Shown here: positions 1 to 8,291 of the stretch, piece after piece | How the letters are laid out: every line of letters starts with the position of its first letter | How positions within the stretch are numbered: the stretch's first letter is position 1 | Origin: a virus | Length of the DNA stretch: 27,992 bases | IMG/VR virus record: IMGVR_UViG_3300024256_001036 | Coordinates: 1-27,992 of that record | Reading direction: 5' to 3' (one strand) | Translations under genes and position numbers: made by a program | The notes under the pieces: model-generated | Told to the model about the DNA's origin: nothing | Seen by the model: the letters and a program-made list of their open reading frames with translations, nothing else | Database searches by the model: none

Positions 1-1934
1 TCGCTCTCTTCTTTGTTTTTATCCGTGATATAATATTCTTTATCTGCGTCTCAAGTACTATCTTCTATTTCCTTTTCCGTTGGTGGCAACGAGGGTTCAG
101 GTACGAATCCATCCGCCCCACCTCCAAACTGTTGCACCATACTTTCATCAATATTTATTTCTTCATTTTCTTCTTCAATCTCCTCTTCTTCTGCATCTTC
201 TATTTCATTTTCAGTAGGAACGCCATCGCCATATTTAGGTGCGTCAAATATTTCTTCTTTGTGCGAATCTGTTTTAAACCCTACATCGCTCGAAAATGGA
301 TAATTGCCGCGAATAGCTTCTTGAATGTCTTCACTTGCGAATATTAATCTATAATCCTGATATTCTTCGCTTTCGCCGTATATATCATCAATATTATTAA
401 TAATTTTATTATTTTTAATATTAATTAATTTTATTATTATATTATTTTGATTGTTATATCATTTTTTTCAAATTTTCTCTGCAACTAAAGTTTGAAATTT
501 GTCAGAAATGATAGGTTTATTTTCAAATTTGATAATGGTTTTATATAATTGTAATGTTAAATTCTTTGTAGAATCTAATTTACCTAAAAATTCTGGTCTT
601 AAATATTTTTTTGAATTATATTCAACATCTAACATTCTTGTTGCTATTAATGGTTTATTGTTTCTAAATATAAAATACATTTTTTGATACATAAATTTTG
701 GAATTAAATACGTATCTTCGTTTATTTGTTTAATAATATTTAATTTAACCGCTTTCTTTAAAGCTTCTATATTTGTTTTTATGCTGTTGTCTTTATGCTT
801 GTTAAATTCTTGAATTAAATATTTAAAAATTCGATCTATGCTTGCTTGCGGAAATTCTTCTTTTATTCGTTCGGGAGTTTCATTTAGGCATGTTGCTGTG
901 CCTTCTTGCAAGAATCCTATACCCACTGTTATAGAATTAATTAAATCTCGCTCGTTTTCCGTTAGATAAAAATTGCTACAAATTGTTTCTGTTTGCAAAT
1001 CTTTTTCTTTATTATTTTTTTGAATTTCTTTCAAGCTATTATTAAAATCTATAAGTAAAAAAATATTTGCTCAATTTCTGCGTTCTTCTTCGCTTTGAAT
1101 TTCACTTTCTTTCTTTCATATATCATTAAAGTCTTTTATGGAAATTATATTTCCAAGATTATTTATTATTTTAATATTATAGCTTTTACTATTTAACCAA
1201 AATTTTCATTTTTTTGCGGCAGATGGATATTGTATTGAATCGGATAAAATTGGGACTTTATAATAAATAGATAGCGTTTTGTAAATAGTAATCATTGCAT
1301 CAGGATAGTTAAATGCATCAAAATTTTCTATACCATGTATTTGGACGTGTGTTCCTAGCTTTTTATATGTAGCTAATCAAATAACCTCATAGTTATTTGA
1401 GACTTTATTTGATACTTTAAAAATCCAATCGTGGTCTTGTATGCGATTAATATAAATATTTTTATCGCTATTTATTAAAAAACCAACGTGCTGTCCGCTA
1501 TTTATTAACTTCTCGATATGCTTTTTACTATTGATTTTATTATATTTACCTGTATCATCAATAATAGGATTTTCATTTAATTGTGATCAATTAACTTTTA
1601 AAGGTTTAAGTCTAGTTGGTATAATTGGTCGTTGAACTTTTTCTTTCAAATGAAGTTCTTTTTCTTCGGCATCTTTTTCAATCTCTTCTATTTCTTCTGT
1701 ATCAACAGCTAAAAACGTTGCATTTTTATCATTAATTTTCTCGCCCGGATAAGGTTTGATATTATAATTTAATGGAAATTCAGAAAGCCCTTTACCGACA
1801 GCTGTCGCTTTACTATCAATTGAAGTGTCATATTTTTCTTCTAATGCCGCTAAATCTACGTTGTCTTGACTATGATAATTTTCTCAATCAGAATCATATT
1901 CTGCTTCAAAATCTTTTTTAAATTTTTCATCCAT
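1..1934 (-). CDS. Acidic phage protein with two copies of an unnamed domain (3' end outside window)
   Basis: Reading starts at ATG 1934 (MDEKFKKDF), behind an AAAAGGAAAAGG ribosome site, and stays open to the window edge, so at least 644 residues. It is open only if UGA is Trp: about nine in-frame TGA (for example 1071-1073, 468-470, 459-461, 51-53) against two TGG. The N-terminal 120 residues are acidic and low-complexity. Two later segments each end in a signature like L-x-L-Y-K-T...PIISD-x-x-Q-x-x-x-A-x-K-x-W-K-x-W; a third copy lies in the protein at 6113-6754. The C-terminal visible part is very acidic with a QQFGGGADGF stretch and Pro-rich turns. I do not recognise a function; a virion or head-associated role is only a guess from the repeat architecture and its place after the replication genes. 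Confidence 0.8.
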
Positions 1935-1964
1935 ACTTTATTAAAACCTTTTCCTTTTAATGCT

Positions 1965-1972
1965 TATTTATA
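1965..1972 (-). promoter_or_regulatory. TATAAATA box, possible T4-type late promoter
   Basis: The minus strand reads TATAAATA about 30 nt before the ATG at 1934, in the 49-base gap between two genes. This is the consensus late -10 element of T4-like phages. At this A+T content about eight chance copies per strand are expected in 28 kb, so only the intergenic placement supports it. Confidence 0.25.
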
Positions 1973-1983
1973 TATCGTTAATC

Positions 1984-2556
1984 TTACCAATTAGAGAAGG
2001 ATCTTTGCATTTCTCTTGGAATTAAATGCGAATATTTATTTAATACAAAGTACTTCATAGTCTCGTCAAGGATATAAGCTATTTGATCATTTTTACTTTT
2101 TGTTCTAAACTGATCAATAAAAGTATGGACCATTTGTTCTTGGTAAGCTTTTTGATTATTTTCAGCTAAAGCCGCTATTTCAGGGTTTCCTATATTGCCC
2201 CAAGGAATTTTACAAATTATTTTAAATTCACATTCATCTTCTTCTTGAATTATTGGTAAATCTCCTGAAGGCGACATTATAATAGTATTTTCTTCATATC
2301 TATTAAACCTAAATTTTTCTAATATATTTTCATTGTTTCCTGGATCAGTCATATATAGGGTTTTTAGTCTCGGGATTAAGATCTTTGAACACTTTAACCT
2401 GTCACTAATCAGCAAATTATTTGCATAAATTATCCCTTTAGAATCCTTATGCAAATTTATAATTTTTTCTACCATTTCAACTAAAGAAGGTACTGTCATT
2501 TCAATGTTTTTTTTATTTAATGAACCTACATTAATAATTTTTGAATATTGTTTCAT
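1984..2556 (-). CDS. Stand-alone, degenerate DinG/XPD-type helicase C-terminal domain
   Basis: 190 residues, starting at the ATG that overlaps the dnaE stop (TAATG), so probably translationally coupled to dnaE. The layout follows the second RecA domain of DinG/XPD helicases: GIIYANNLLISDRL (motif IV-like), then TIIMSPSGDL where the family has SPS-x-EGVDL, then CEFKIICKIPWGNIGNPE (family: ii-KvPfp-l-dp), then a Y...Q-x-x-x-x-x-x-x-x-D segment ending AYILDE (family: Q-x-x-GR-x-x-Rs-x-x-D...YilD). The GR and second Arg of motif VI are absent (DQFRTKSKND) and motif V lacks its acidic pair. No N-terminal ATPase half is present. I infer a non-catalytic or partner-dependent derivative; homology is by pattern only. 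Both Trp codons are TGG. Confidence 0.6.
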   Translation of the reverse strand: MKQYSKIINVGSLNKKNIEMTVPSLVEMVEKIINLHKDSKGIIYANNLLISDRLKCSKILIPRLKTLYMTDPGNNENILEKFRFNRYEENTIIMSPSGDLPIIQEEDECEFKIICKIPWGNIGNPEIAALAENNQKAYQEQMVHTFIDQFRTKSKNDQIAYILDETMKYFVLNKYSHLIPREMQRSFSNW

Positions 2557-5500
2557 TATTGCTCCTTGATTACTGTTAAAGATTTAAGATTCCAAGAGTC
2601 TCCGGCTCCCCATTTATTCTTTTGGGCCAAAAATACAATAGTATTATACTTTTGAAGGCTTGCAAATACTGTATGGCCTATTTTTTTAATGTCTTTTTCC
2701 CACACAAAGACGTCTAAAGCACCTTGCATAATAGAATCAATTTGCATAAAGAAAAACTTCTTACCTGTTTTTGTTGTTTTTTCCATAATTTTAGTTATCA
2801 ATCCTGCGTCATAATCTTTTCCGTTTCTAATTTTTGGATTTAATCTAATCTGCATTAATTTTATACGGAGCTTTTCAGCTGGGTTGGGACTAAAAGCCGA
2901 GCCCAATGCGTCAATTTCTGAAGCATAAAAGAAACTATCGATAATATTATTATCATCTACGTCTTTAATAATAGCTTCATCTAATTCCATAGGCCTATAT
3001 TTAGCCCTTTTTCCTTCCTTTTGCTCTTTTACAACTCGATAATTTGTCTTTTCTTTCATAATTAAAATTTTAGCCCTAGCTTCTTGCCTTGTCAACCCAA
3101 AGCTATCAAACATACCTATATTAGCCATTGTTAATAAAGCTCTTTTATTAATCGCAGAAAGTTTATTTTCTGCTAAATAATCAATAAAAGTATCAAACTT
3201 TTTAAACTTCACGTCGAACAATGTATTTAATGCTATTGCAGCTTTTTCACCAATTCCTTTTACTTGAGATAATCCAATATAAATAATTCCGCAGCTAGGA
3301 TCTTGCTCATCCATTTTAAACATACAATTTTCGTATAGATTGGAAAGCTGCGGCGGCACTATCTTAATCTTTAATCCTCTTTCTTTAATCTGCTTAATAA
3401 TATTTCCTAGTTTATCAAAACTTTCGTTTAATACAGAGGTATACCAATAACCAGGAAAATATGTGCTCATAAACATTGTTTGAAATGCCAAAATAGAATA
3501 TGAAAAACTATGACTTAAATTAAAACTATAATCTGAAAAGCTCTCCATCATATTCCACAATGAAATTAGGCTGTCTTCGTTTAAATTCTTTTCGACGCCT
3601 TTTTCAATAAACTGATTATAGAACTCTTTTTGAAGCTTATTAAATTTTCGTTTATTTTTTTTCTTCATAATTTGGCCGGTTTTGAGGAACTTTCGAAAGC
3701 CGTTTAATTGACCTGGGTCAAAATCCCCAATGTCTCTGCCGATTTTCATCACAGTTTCTTCATATACGAAAATGCCATAACTTTTATCCATATGCGGACC
3801 GATAATATCCCAAATATTTTTATCGAACTCTTTCCCAATATCATTAGGATTAAATTTATTTTTAATAACTTTTTCGTGAAGTCCGAAACCTAACGGGCCA
3901 GGCCTGTATAATGCGTTACAAATAGATAATTCGAATAAACTTTCTACCTTAAGATCTTTTAAAATCTTTGTCATACCAGATGAATTAAACTGAAAGATCC
4001 CCTCTGTATAACCTTGGCGAAAATTTTCAAATACGTGTTGGTCATTGAAATTGATGTTCGACGGATGAATCTTATTATAAAATTCATTTTTATCATTATC
4101 AAAATCTTCTGCCGCTCTATCAATAACTTCATGCAGCTGCCTTAAATTTGCCAATCCTAAGAAATCAAATTTAATTTTACCAATTGATTCTAATTCGGTT
4201 AAGCTGCCACTTTCAGAATAAGCTGATGCAAAATCTGCAATATCATTTCCTATTAATGGAATGAACGGAACAATTTCATCATTTTTGTCTAATAATAAAA
4301 CACCGCCAGCATGAACAGAAAGAAAATTTAAATTACCATTTAATTTTAATAAAATAGTTTTTAAATCCAAATCTTTTTCATCACCGACGTTGATTTGCCA
4401 ATCATCAATTATTTGTTTAAAATATTTATCCTCTAAAATGTCATGGATCGTTACACTCAAAAGATTATAATTAGCATCGATGTGTTTAGAGATTGTTTCG
4501 GCCGAGTTTAAGGAACTTTTACCTACGTTAGGGTATTCTATATCTAAAACCCGCCAAACCGTCTTAATCAAGCTCTTTGTATGCAGCATGCCTTTGTTTG
4601 AGATAAGCACGGCATCATGATTTGGAAATAGCTCTTTAATAATATTAATCGTTGTTTTGCGATCCATTACATCTACATCGATATCTGGCGCATCCAAGCG
4701 GGTCTCATCGAGAAACCTGGAAGAAAGAAAGCCTGTTTTAATCGGGTCTGCCGTTGTAATTTCTAATAAATAATTTGTTAAGAAGCTACCGCCTGAGCCT
4801 CGACCAGGGCCGTGATATACATTCTTTTCTCTCATGGTTTGTAATACACGTTGGACAACAAGAAAGTACGCCGCAAAATTTTTATTTTTAATAATTTCAA
4901 GTTCGTTTTTTAATCTATCTGCATATTTTTTTGGATTATCAAACGTATGATAAAACTTTTTAAAACCTTTTAAGCATTCTTGTTTTAATTGTTCATCAAT
5001 ATCTTCATCAAAATATTGCTTCATTGTATTTAGTTCTTGCTTTGCTTTTAATGAAAATTTTGTAATACTATGTGCAATATCAATTGTTGTTTTGCATGCA
5101 TTTTCAAATATATCTTCGGGAATAATTTCATTATGCCCGTTTTCATAATAAGTTTCTAATAAAGTCTTATTTGTTTTAAAATAAATATCAACTTGTTCTT
5201 CAGAACTATTTCTTTTACTATTAATAATATTAAATTGTTTTAGCGCAACCTTCCAATTTGCGGCCATTGTGATATCTCTTAAATAAGAGTCTTCTTTATC
5301 AATATAATGACTATCGCTTGTAACTACGGCCTTTTGGTCTTTATACTGATTCATAAACTTTACTTGTAATTCATTCATAAGCCTTTGTTTTGGATGATTT
5401 AGCGTTTGAAACTCAAAATAATAGTCTTGCCCGAACGTTTTTCTTAGCCAGTCTACTCTTAATTTTGTTTCTTTTAAATTATTATCAAATAATGCTGGGG

Positions 5501-5978
5501 CAAAAGCGTATGAACCTAAACACGCATTTAATGCAATTAAATTTTTAGGATTAACTTCTTCAATAATATCAGGAGTTATTAAAACATACCAACGTTTAAT
5601 TCTACTAACAAATACTTGCTTACGCTTAATTGCTATATTATTAATTCTAACAAGTTCTTTATAACCTTTTTTATTCTTTGCTAATAAAACTAAATGATAC
5701 CTAGAAGGTTGTTTAATATCTTTATTTTGCCATTTTTTTAATTCTTTTTCTGTTGTCATATAAATCTCGTTACCAACAATACTATTCACATCATTTTCTT
5801 TGCAAGTTTCAAGAAAATTGACGGTTGAGCCCATGTAGCCATGCTCCGTCATACTTAGATATGGCTCCATACTTTCTTTTTTAATAGTATTAATATAATC
5901 TTGGTAGTCAACGTGTGAATCGAGCAGTGAAAATTGACTGTGGCTATGCAAGTTTACATAATTTATTTTTTCTATCAT
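2556..5978 (-). CDS. dnaE: DNA polymerase III alpha subunit (DnaE-type, family C)
   Basis: 1140 residues, close to the about 1160 of bacterial DnaE; ATG at 5978 behind AAAGGAGC. Domains in order: N-terminal PHP domain (NLHSHSQFSLLDS at 9-21, TEHGYM, GNEIYM, TSDSHYID); polymerase palm with GPGRGSGGS (about 388-396) and the catalytic pair PDIDVDV (about 430); HAGGVLLLD near 556; third acidic site KFDFLGL near 605; NALYRPGPLGFG and YGIFVYEE of the thumb/fingers; a C-terminal helix-hairpin-helix part and an OB-like end (RNGKDYDAGLITKI). This is the likely replicative polymerase. The PHP metal residues look mostly kept, with Asp to Glu in TEHG. All 12 Trp are TGG, none TGA, unlike nearly all neighbours. 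A terminator lies just upstream, so it probably has its own promoter. Confidence 0.97.
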   Translation of the reverse strand: MIEKINYVNLHSHSQFSLLDSHVDYQDYINTIKKESMEPYLSMTEHGYMGSTVNFLETCKENDVNSIVGNEIYMTTEKELKKWQNKDIKQPSRYHLVLLAKNKKGYKELVRINNIAIKRKQVFVSRIKRWYVLITPDIIEEVNPKNLIALNACLGSYAFAPALFDNNLKETKLRVDWLRKTFGQDYYFEFQTLNHPKQRLMNELQVKFMNQYKDQKAVVTSDSHYIDKEDSYLRDITMAANWKVALKQFNIINSKRNSSEEQVDIYFKTNKTLLETYYENGHNEIIPEDIFENACKTTIDIAHSITKFSLKAKQELNTMKQYFDEDIDEQLKQECLKGFKKFYHTFDNPKKYADRLKNELEIIKNKNFAAYFLVVQRVLQTMREKNVYHGPGRGSGGSFLTNYLLEITTADPIKTGFLSSRFLDETRLDAPDIDVDVMDRKTTINIIKELFPNHDAVLISNKGMLHTKSLIKTVWRVLDIEYPNVGKSSLNSAETISKHIDANYNLLSVTIHDILEDKYFKQIIDDWQINVGDEKDLDLKTILLKLNGNLNFLSVHAGGVLLLDKNDEIVPFIPLIGNDIADFASAYSESGSLTELESIGKIKFDFLGLANLRQLHEVIDRAAEDFDNDKNEFYNKIHPSNINFNDQHVFENFRQGYTEGIFQFNSSGMTKILKDLKVESLFELSICNALYRPGPLGFGLHEKVIKNKFNPNDIGKEFDKNIWDIIGPHMDKSYGIFVYEETVMKIGRDIGDFDPGQLNGFRKFLKTGQIMKKKNKRKFNKLQKEFYNQFIEKGVEKNLNEDSLISLWNMMESFSDYSFNLSHSFSYSILAFQTMFMSTYFPGYWYTSVLNESFDKLGNIIKQIKERGLKIKIVPPQLSNLYENCMFKMDEQDPSCGIIYIGLSQVKGIGEKAAIALNTLFDVKFKKFDTFIDYLAENKLSAINKRALLTMANIGMFDSFGLTRQEARAKILIMKEKTNYRVVKEQKEGKRAKYRPMELDEAIIKDVDDNNIIDSFFYASEIDALGSAFSPNPAEKLRIKLMQIRLNPKIRNGKDYDAGLITKIMEKTTKTGKKFFFMQIDSIMQGALDVFVWEKDIKKIGHTVFASLQKYNTIVFLAQKNKWGAGDSWNLKSLTVIKEQ

Positions 5979-6009
5979 TTTAGCTCCTTTAATAACATTA
6001 TTTTAATTA

Positions 6010-6032
6010 AATATAAGAAATTTAATTGTAAA
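6010..6032 (-). promoter_or_regulatory. Weak candidate promoter for dnaE
   Basis: Between the terminator and dnaE the minus strand has TATATT (6010-6015), five of six to a sigma-70 -10 box, with TTTACA (6027-6032) upstream but at too short a spacing to be its -35. A promoter is expected here because of the terminator; the exact element is uncertain. Confidence 0.25.
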
Positions 6033-6056
6033 TAAAAAGGCCTAATTAAAGGCCTT
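6030..6056 (-). terminator. Rho-independent terminator upstream of dnaE
   Basis: A perfect 7-bp stem, AAGGCCT (6037-6043) with AGGCCTT (6050-6056) around a 6-base A/T loop, is followed on the minus strand by TTTATTT. It lies 57 bases past the stop at 6113 and ends the long upstream gene array, separating dnaE and its partner from it. It could also act on the plus strand, where TTTTAT follows a few bases later. Confidence 0.75.
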
Positions 6057-6112
6057 AAAGTTTTATCTGTATCTTGTATCAAATCTACAATCGCAAGCTT
6101 CTTCTTTTTCTT

Positions 6113-6754
6113 CTAAAATTTTGCGTTTATAGATTTCATTGATACAAGGTATTTAAAGTGTTCCTTGCTATCGCCAAATGGATTTTCTATATTTTTGCCA
6201 TTCAAAGATACAGTTTCGATTTCTAACCCATATTTTTTGGGATCGTTTAATCATTTTTTTCATACAGAAGTTGCTTGTTCAGTTTGTTCGGAATCCGTAA
6301 TAATTGGTACACCTGTTCTATTAGATATAGCCAAATAAAGTTCTAGCATTAAATCAGGATAGAGCCTTTCAAATTTTTCTGTATAAATGGGCTGCAAATA
6401 TGATTTATTAAAATAATTAATTGCTTTCATGTTTGTTGCTCCAACAATTCGATCGTCTTTTAAAGCAAAACAAATGCCTCCAAAATTTCTATTTGTAATT
6501 TTATAAATATTTTTATTGACTTTAACGATTCTATTATAAGAAATAGCTTTTTTGATTACTTTCGCTAAATTGTGATCAATAGAGCTTATTTGTAAAGTTA
6601 TTTTAATAGGGTCTTTCAAATTAACATCGGTTGTTTTTTTATCGAGTATTTCCTGCTTAAAAACATATGGGCCTTCATTTAAATTTATAAGTTCTATTCT
6701 AATAATTTCTTCTTTTATAAAGTCTTTCAACTCTGCTTTGGTTAAGTTATACAT
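6113..6754 (-). CDS. Unknown 213-aa protein with a domain shared with the gene at 1-1934
   Basis: ATG 6754 overlaps the previous stop (TAATG) and is preceded by AGGAAAA; the stop is TAG at 6113-6115. Two in-frame TGA (6260-6262, 6251-6253) extend it past the standard-code stop into V-W-M-K-K-W-L-N-D-P, where both Trp fit the domain's end. Residues about 90-170 match two parts of the long acidic protein: an alternating F-x-L/F-x-x-D-x-x-I-x-A-T-x-M strand pair, an L-x-L-Y-L-A-I helix, PIITDSEQTEQA and W-x-K-W. The first 60 residues (FIKEEIIRIELINLNEGPYVFKQ) are a separate alpha/beta region. No enzyme motif is seen. A family of phage domain with a GNAT-like or regulatory fold is possible but unproven. 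Confidence 0.75.
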
Positions 6755-7089
6755 TATAATTTTCCTGTCTGCTTAAATAATTGATATTCTTTAATCGCGC
6801 TTTCTGCAATTTGATCATATAAGTTTTCTTGTCATTGATCTATATCAGGATTATTAGTAATATAGGATGTTAAATTATTAAAAACAAAAAGAAATGCCGG
6901 GGTCGGTAGATTAACCTTATCCATAAATACGCCCGGCGTTTCTTTTTTCATTTCATCTGTCAAAATTCCACCATTCAAAAAGAAATATTTTAATGCAAAA
7001 AAGTATAAAACATTTGAAAAATGATTTGAAAAATGTAACATGAAATTTGTATATAATTCGTTTTTATTATTTATAAAATCTTTAAACAT
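6754..7089 (-). CDS. Hypothetical protein, 111 aa
   Basis: I take ATG 7089 (MFKDFINNKNELY), which overlaps the preceding stop by 8 bases (ATGTTTAA); a TTG nine bases upstream is less likely. One in-frame TGA (6832-6834) gives D-Q-W-Q-E-N-L-Y-D-Q and carries the frame to TAA 6754-6756, which overlaps the next ATG. Aromatic-rich helices at residues 15-45 (FMLHFSNHFSNVLYFFALKYFFL) could be amphipathic rather than membrane-spanning. No family recognised. Confidence 0.75.
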
Positions 7090-7456
7090 TTTTCTCAATT
7101 ATTTTTAATACTTCTGGCCCAACAATACTCCAATCCACAAAAGGTCTCGTCTCTTGGGAATGGATCAATGGAGTTCCAAAAGCTGCATCATCGACATAAA
7201 GCTGTGCAAATACTTTGGGGCTTGTTGTCCATTCGCTTTGTCTTGGATTAGTATTAATGCCATAAAACTTAATTCCATTTTCTTCGCAATAATCTACTGC
7301 TTCTTGTAAAGCTTCTCCGCTTCTCATTGTGAATAAAATTAAGCTCGCGCCTGCTTCCTGCCAAGACTTAAGCCATTTAAAAGCACCAATATCTTCTCCT
7401 ACAAATGGATACTTATGCTGTACAATCGTGCCATCAAAATCTACACAAATTTTCAT
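7082..7456 (-). CDS. HAD-superfamily hydrolase / phosphatase
   Basis: 124 residues, ATG behind AAAGGAATAAT. Motif I is VDFDGTIV (nucleophile Asp6 and Asp8), motif II is ILFTMRS (Thr near 43), Lys in SPKVFAQ is motif III and LYVDDAAFG is motif IV (Asp pair near 89-90). It is a compact cap-less HAD protein, resembling small phage and Bacteroides hydrolases of the BT0820 type, which act on phosphorylated sugars or nucleotides; the substrate cannot be told. All four Trp (FKWLKSW, SEW, VDW) are TGG, unlike the flanking genes, which use TGA. It overlaps the next gene by 8 bases. Confidence 0.88.
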   Translation of the reverse strand: MKICVDFDGTIVQHKYPFVGEDIGAFKWLKSWQEAGASLILFTMRSGEALQEAVDYCEENGIKFYGINTNPRQSEWTTSPKVFAQLYVDDAAFGTPLIHSQETRPFVDWSIVGPEVLKIIEKNV

Positions 7457-7459
7457 ATA

Positions 7460-7744
7460 TTATTCCTTTATAAAATGTCTAATTAAATTATGCTTTTCTA
7501 AATAATCTTTAATAGAACCTTCATCATAAAAATGATTAAAAGATATTATTGTTGTCATTTTTCAAATCAATGCTAATTCATAACTAGTTATATCTTTCTC
7601 TGGTTTAAATTCAAAACCAAAAATTGTTAAATTAGTATCATCTGAATACGTTGATTTGACAACGCACATTCCCGAATTATTTATTCATTGACCATCGTCG
7701 CGAACATGCATATCGTTATTAACATAGAGCGGATCTTTATTCAT
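7460..7744 (-). CDS. Hypothetical protein, 94 aa
   Basis: Invisible under the standard code because of two in-frame TGA. Reads MNKDPLYVNNDMHVRDDGQ-W-INNSGMCVVKS... with a second Trp in ALI-W-KMTTIISF, ending HLFIKE-type basic tail (NLIRHFIKE) and TAA 7460-7462. The start ATG overlaps the stop of the upstream gene by 8 bases (ATGAATAA), and its last codons supply the AAAGGAAT ribosome site of the HAD gene. Beta strands followed by a C-terminal helix are suggested. No known family. Confidence 0.75.
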
Positions 7745-7991
7745 TTGATAGTTCTTTTACATCTTCTTCTTTAAGTACATCAATAAACTTTGTCTGCTTG
7801 ACACTTGTTACTTCAAATTCAATATTTGGGTTCTTCAAGCTATTAATAATATTTACTTCTGCTTCTGTACAACTTAGAGCGTGAGTTAAATAAGCTTCTT
7901 TTTGTTTCTTAATAGCAACTTCGCCATTTGGCTTTTCAATTTCAATTTGAAATTCTACTCGTACTTCGTAATATTCGTAATTCTGTTCCAT
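7737..7991 (-). CDS. DUF4494-like small protein
   Basis: 84 residues, ATG 7991, AGGAGAG ribosome site overlapping the upstream stop. The pattern EVRVEFQIEIEKPNGEVAIKKQKEAYLTHALSCTEAEVNIINSL...EFEVTSVKQTKFIDVL matches my memory of the DUF4494 family (W-x-x-V-x-Y...E-x-Y-L-V-D-A-x-S-F-T-E-A-E...E-F-x-V-x-x-I-K), small proteins frequent in Bacteroidetes and their phages. Function unknown. It contains no Trp. Confidence 0.65.
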   Translation of the reverse strand: MEQNYEYYEVRVEFQIEIEKPNGEVAIKKQKEAYLTHALSCTEAEVNIINSLKNPNIEFEVTSVKQTKFIDVLKEEDVKELSNE

Positions 7992-7993
7992 TT

Positions 7994-8275
7994 TTACTCT
8001 CCTAATTTTACTAATTTGTTTATTCTAGTTAACATTTGTTCATTTTTTCTGAATCGTCTCTTTACTAATGGAATTGATACCATTTCTCATTTACTCTTTT
8101 CTGTCTTATAAACAACGCCCGTTGAGTTATTCATTTTTATTAAAAATAATTCATCTGTTTCCTGCATCGCTACTATTGCATCTGTGCACTTAGCCATAAA
8201 ATCATCAAATTTACTAAAACTTTTCTTTACTTTCCTTAAATTTTCTGAAATTAATTCTACTTTATACTTTTTCAC
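7994..8275 (-). CDS. Hypothetical protein, 93 aa, GTG start
   Basis: The start is GTG 8275, chosen because a strong AAGGAGGG lies 5-6 bases before it and no ATG fits. One in-frame TGA gives EKSK-W-EMVSIPLVKRRFRKNEQM, and TAA is at 7994-7996. The N-terminal half (KKYKVELISENLRKVKKSFSKFDDFMAKCTDAIVAMQETDELFLIKMNN) looks like a compact alpha/beta fold and the C-terminal part is basic, so nucleic-acid contact is possible. Not recognised. Confidence 0.75.
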
Positions 8276-8291
8276 AAGCCCTCCTTAAAAA

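Noticed and set aside
468-1034. Apparent short genes and gene decay across the window (many fragments in one frame)
   Set aside because: Fragments join exactly in the same frame through TGA codons with no frameshift, and TGA matches conserved Trp, so they are intact recoded genes and not pseudogenes.
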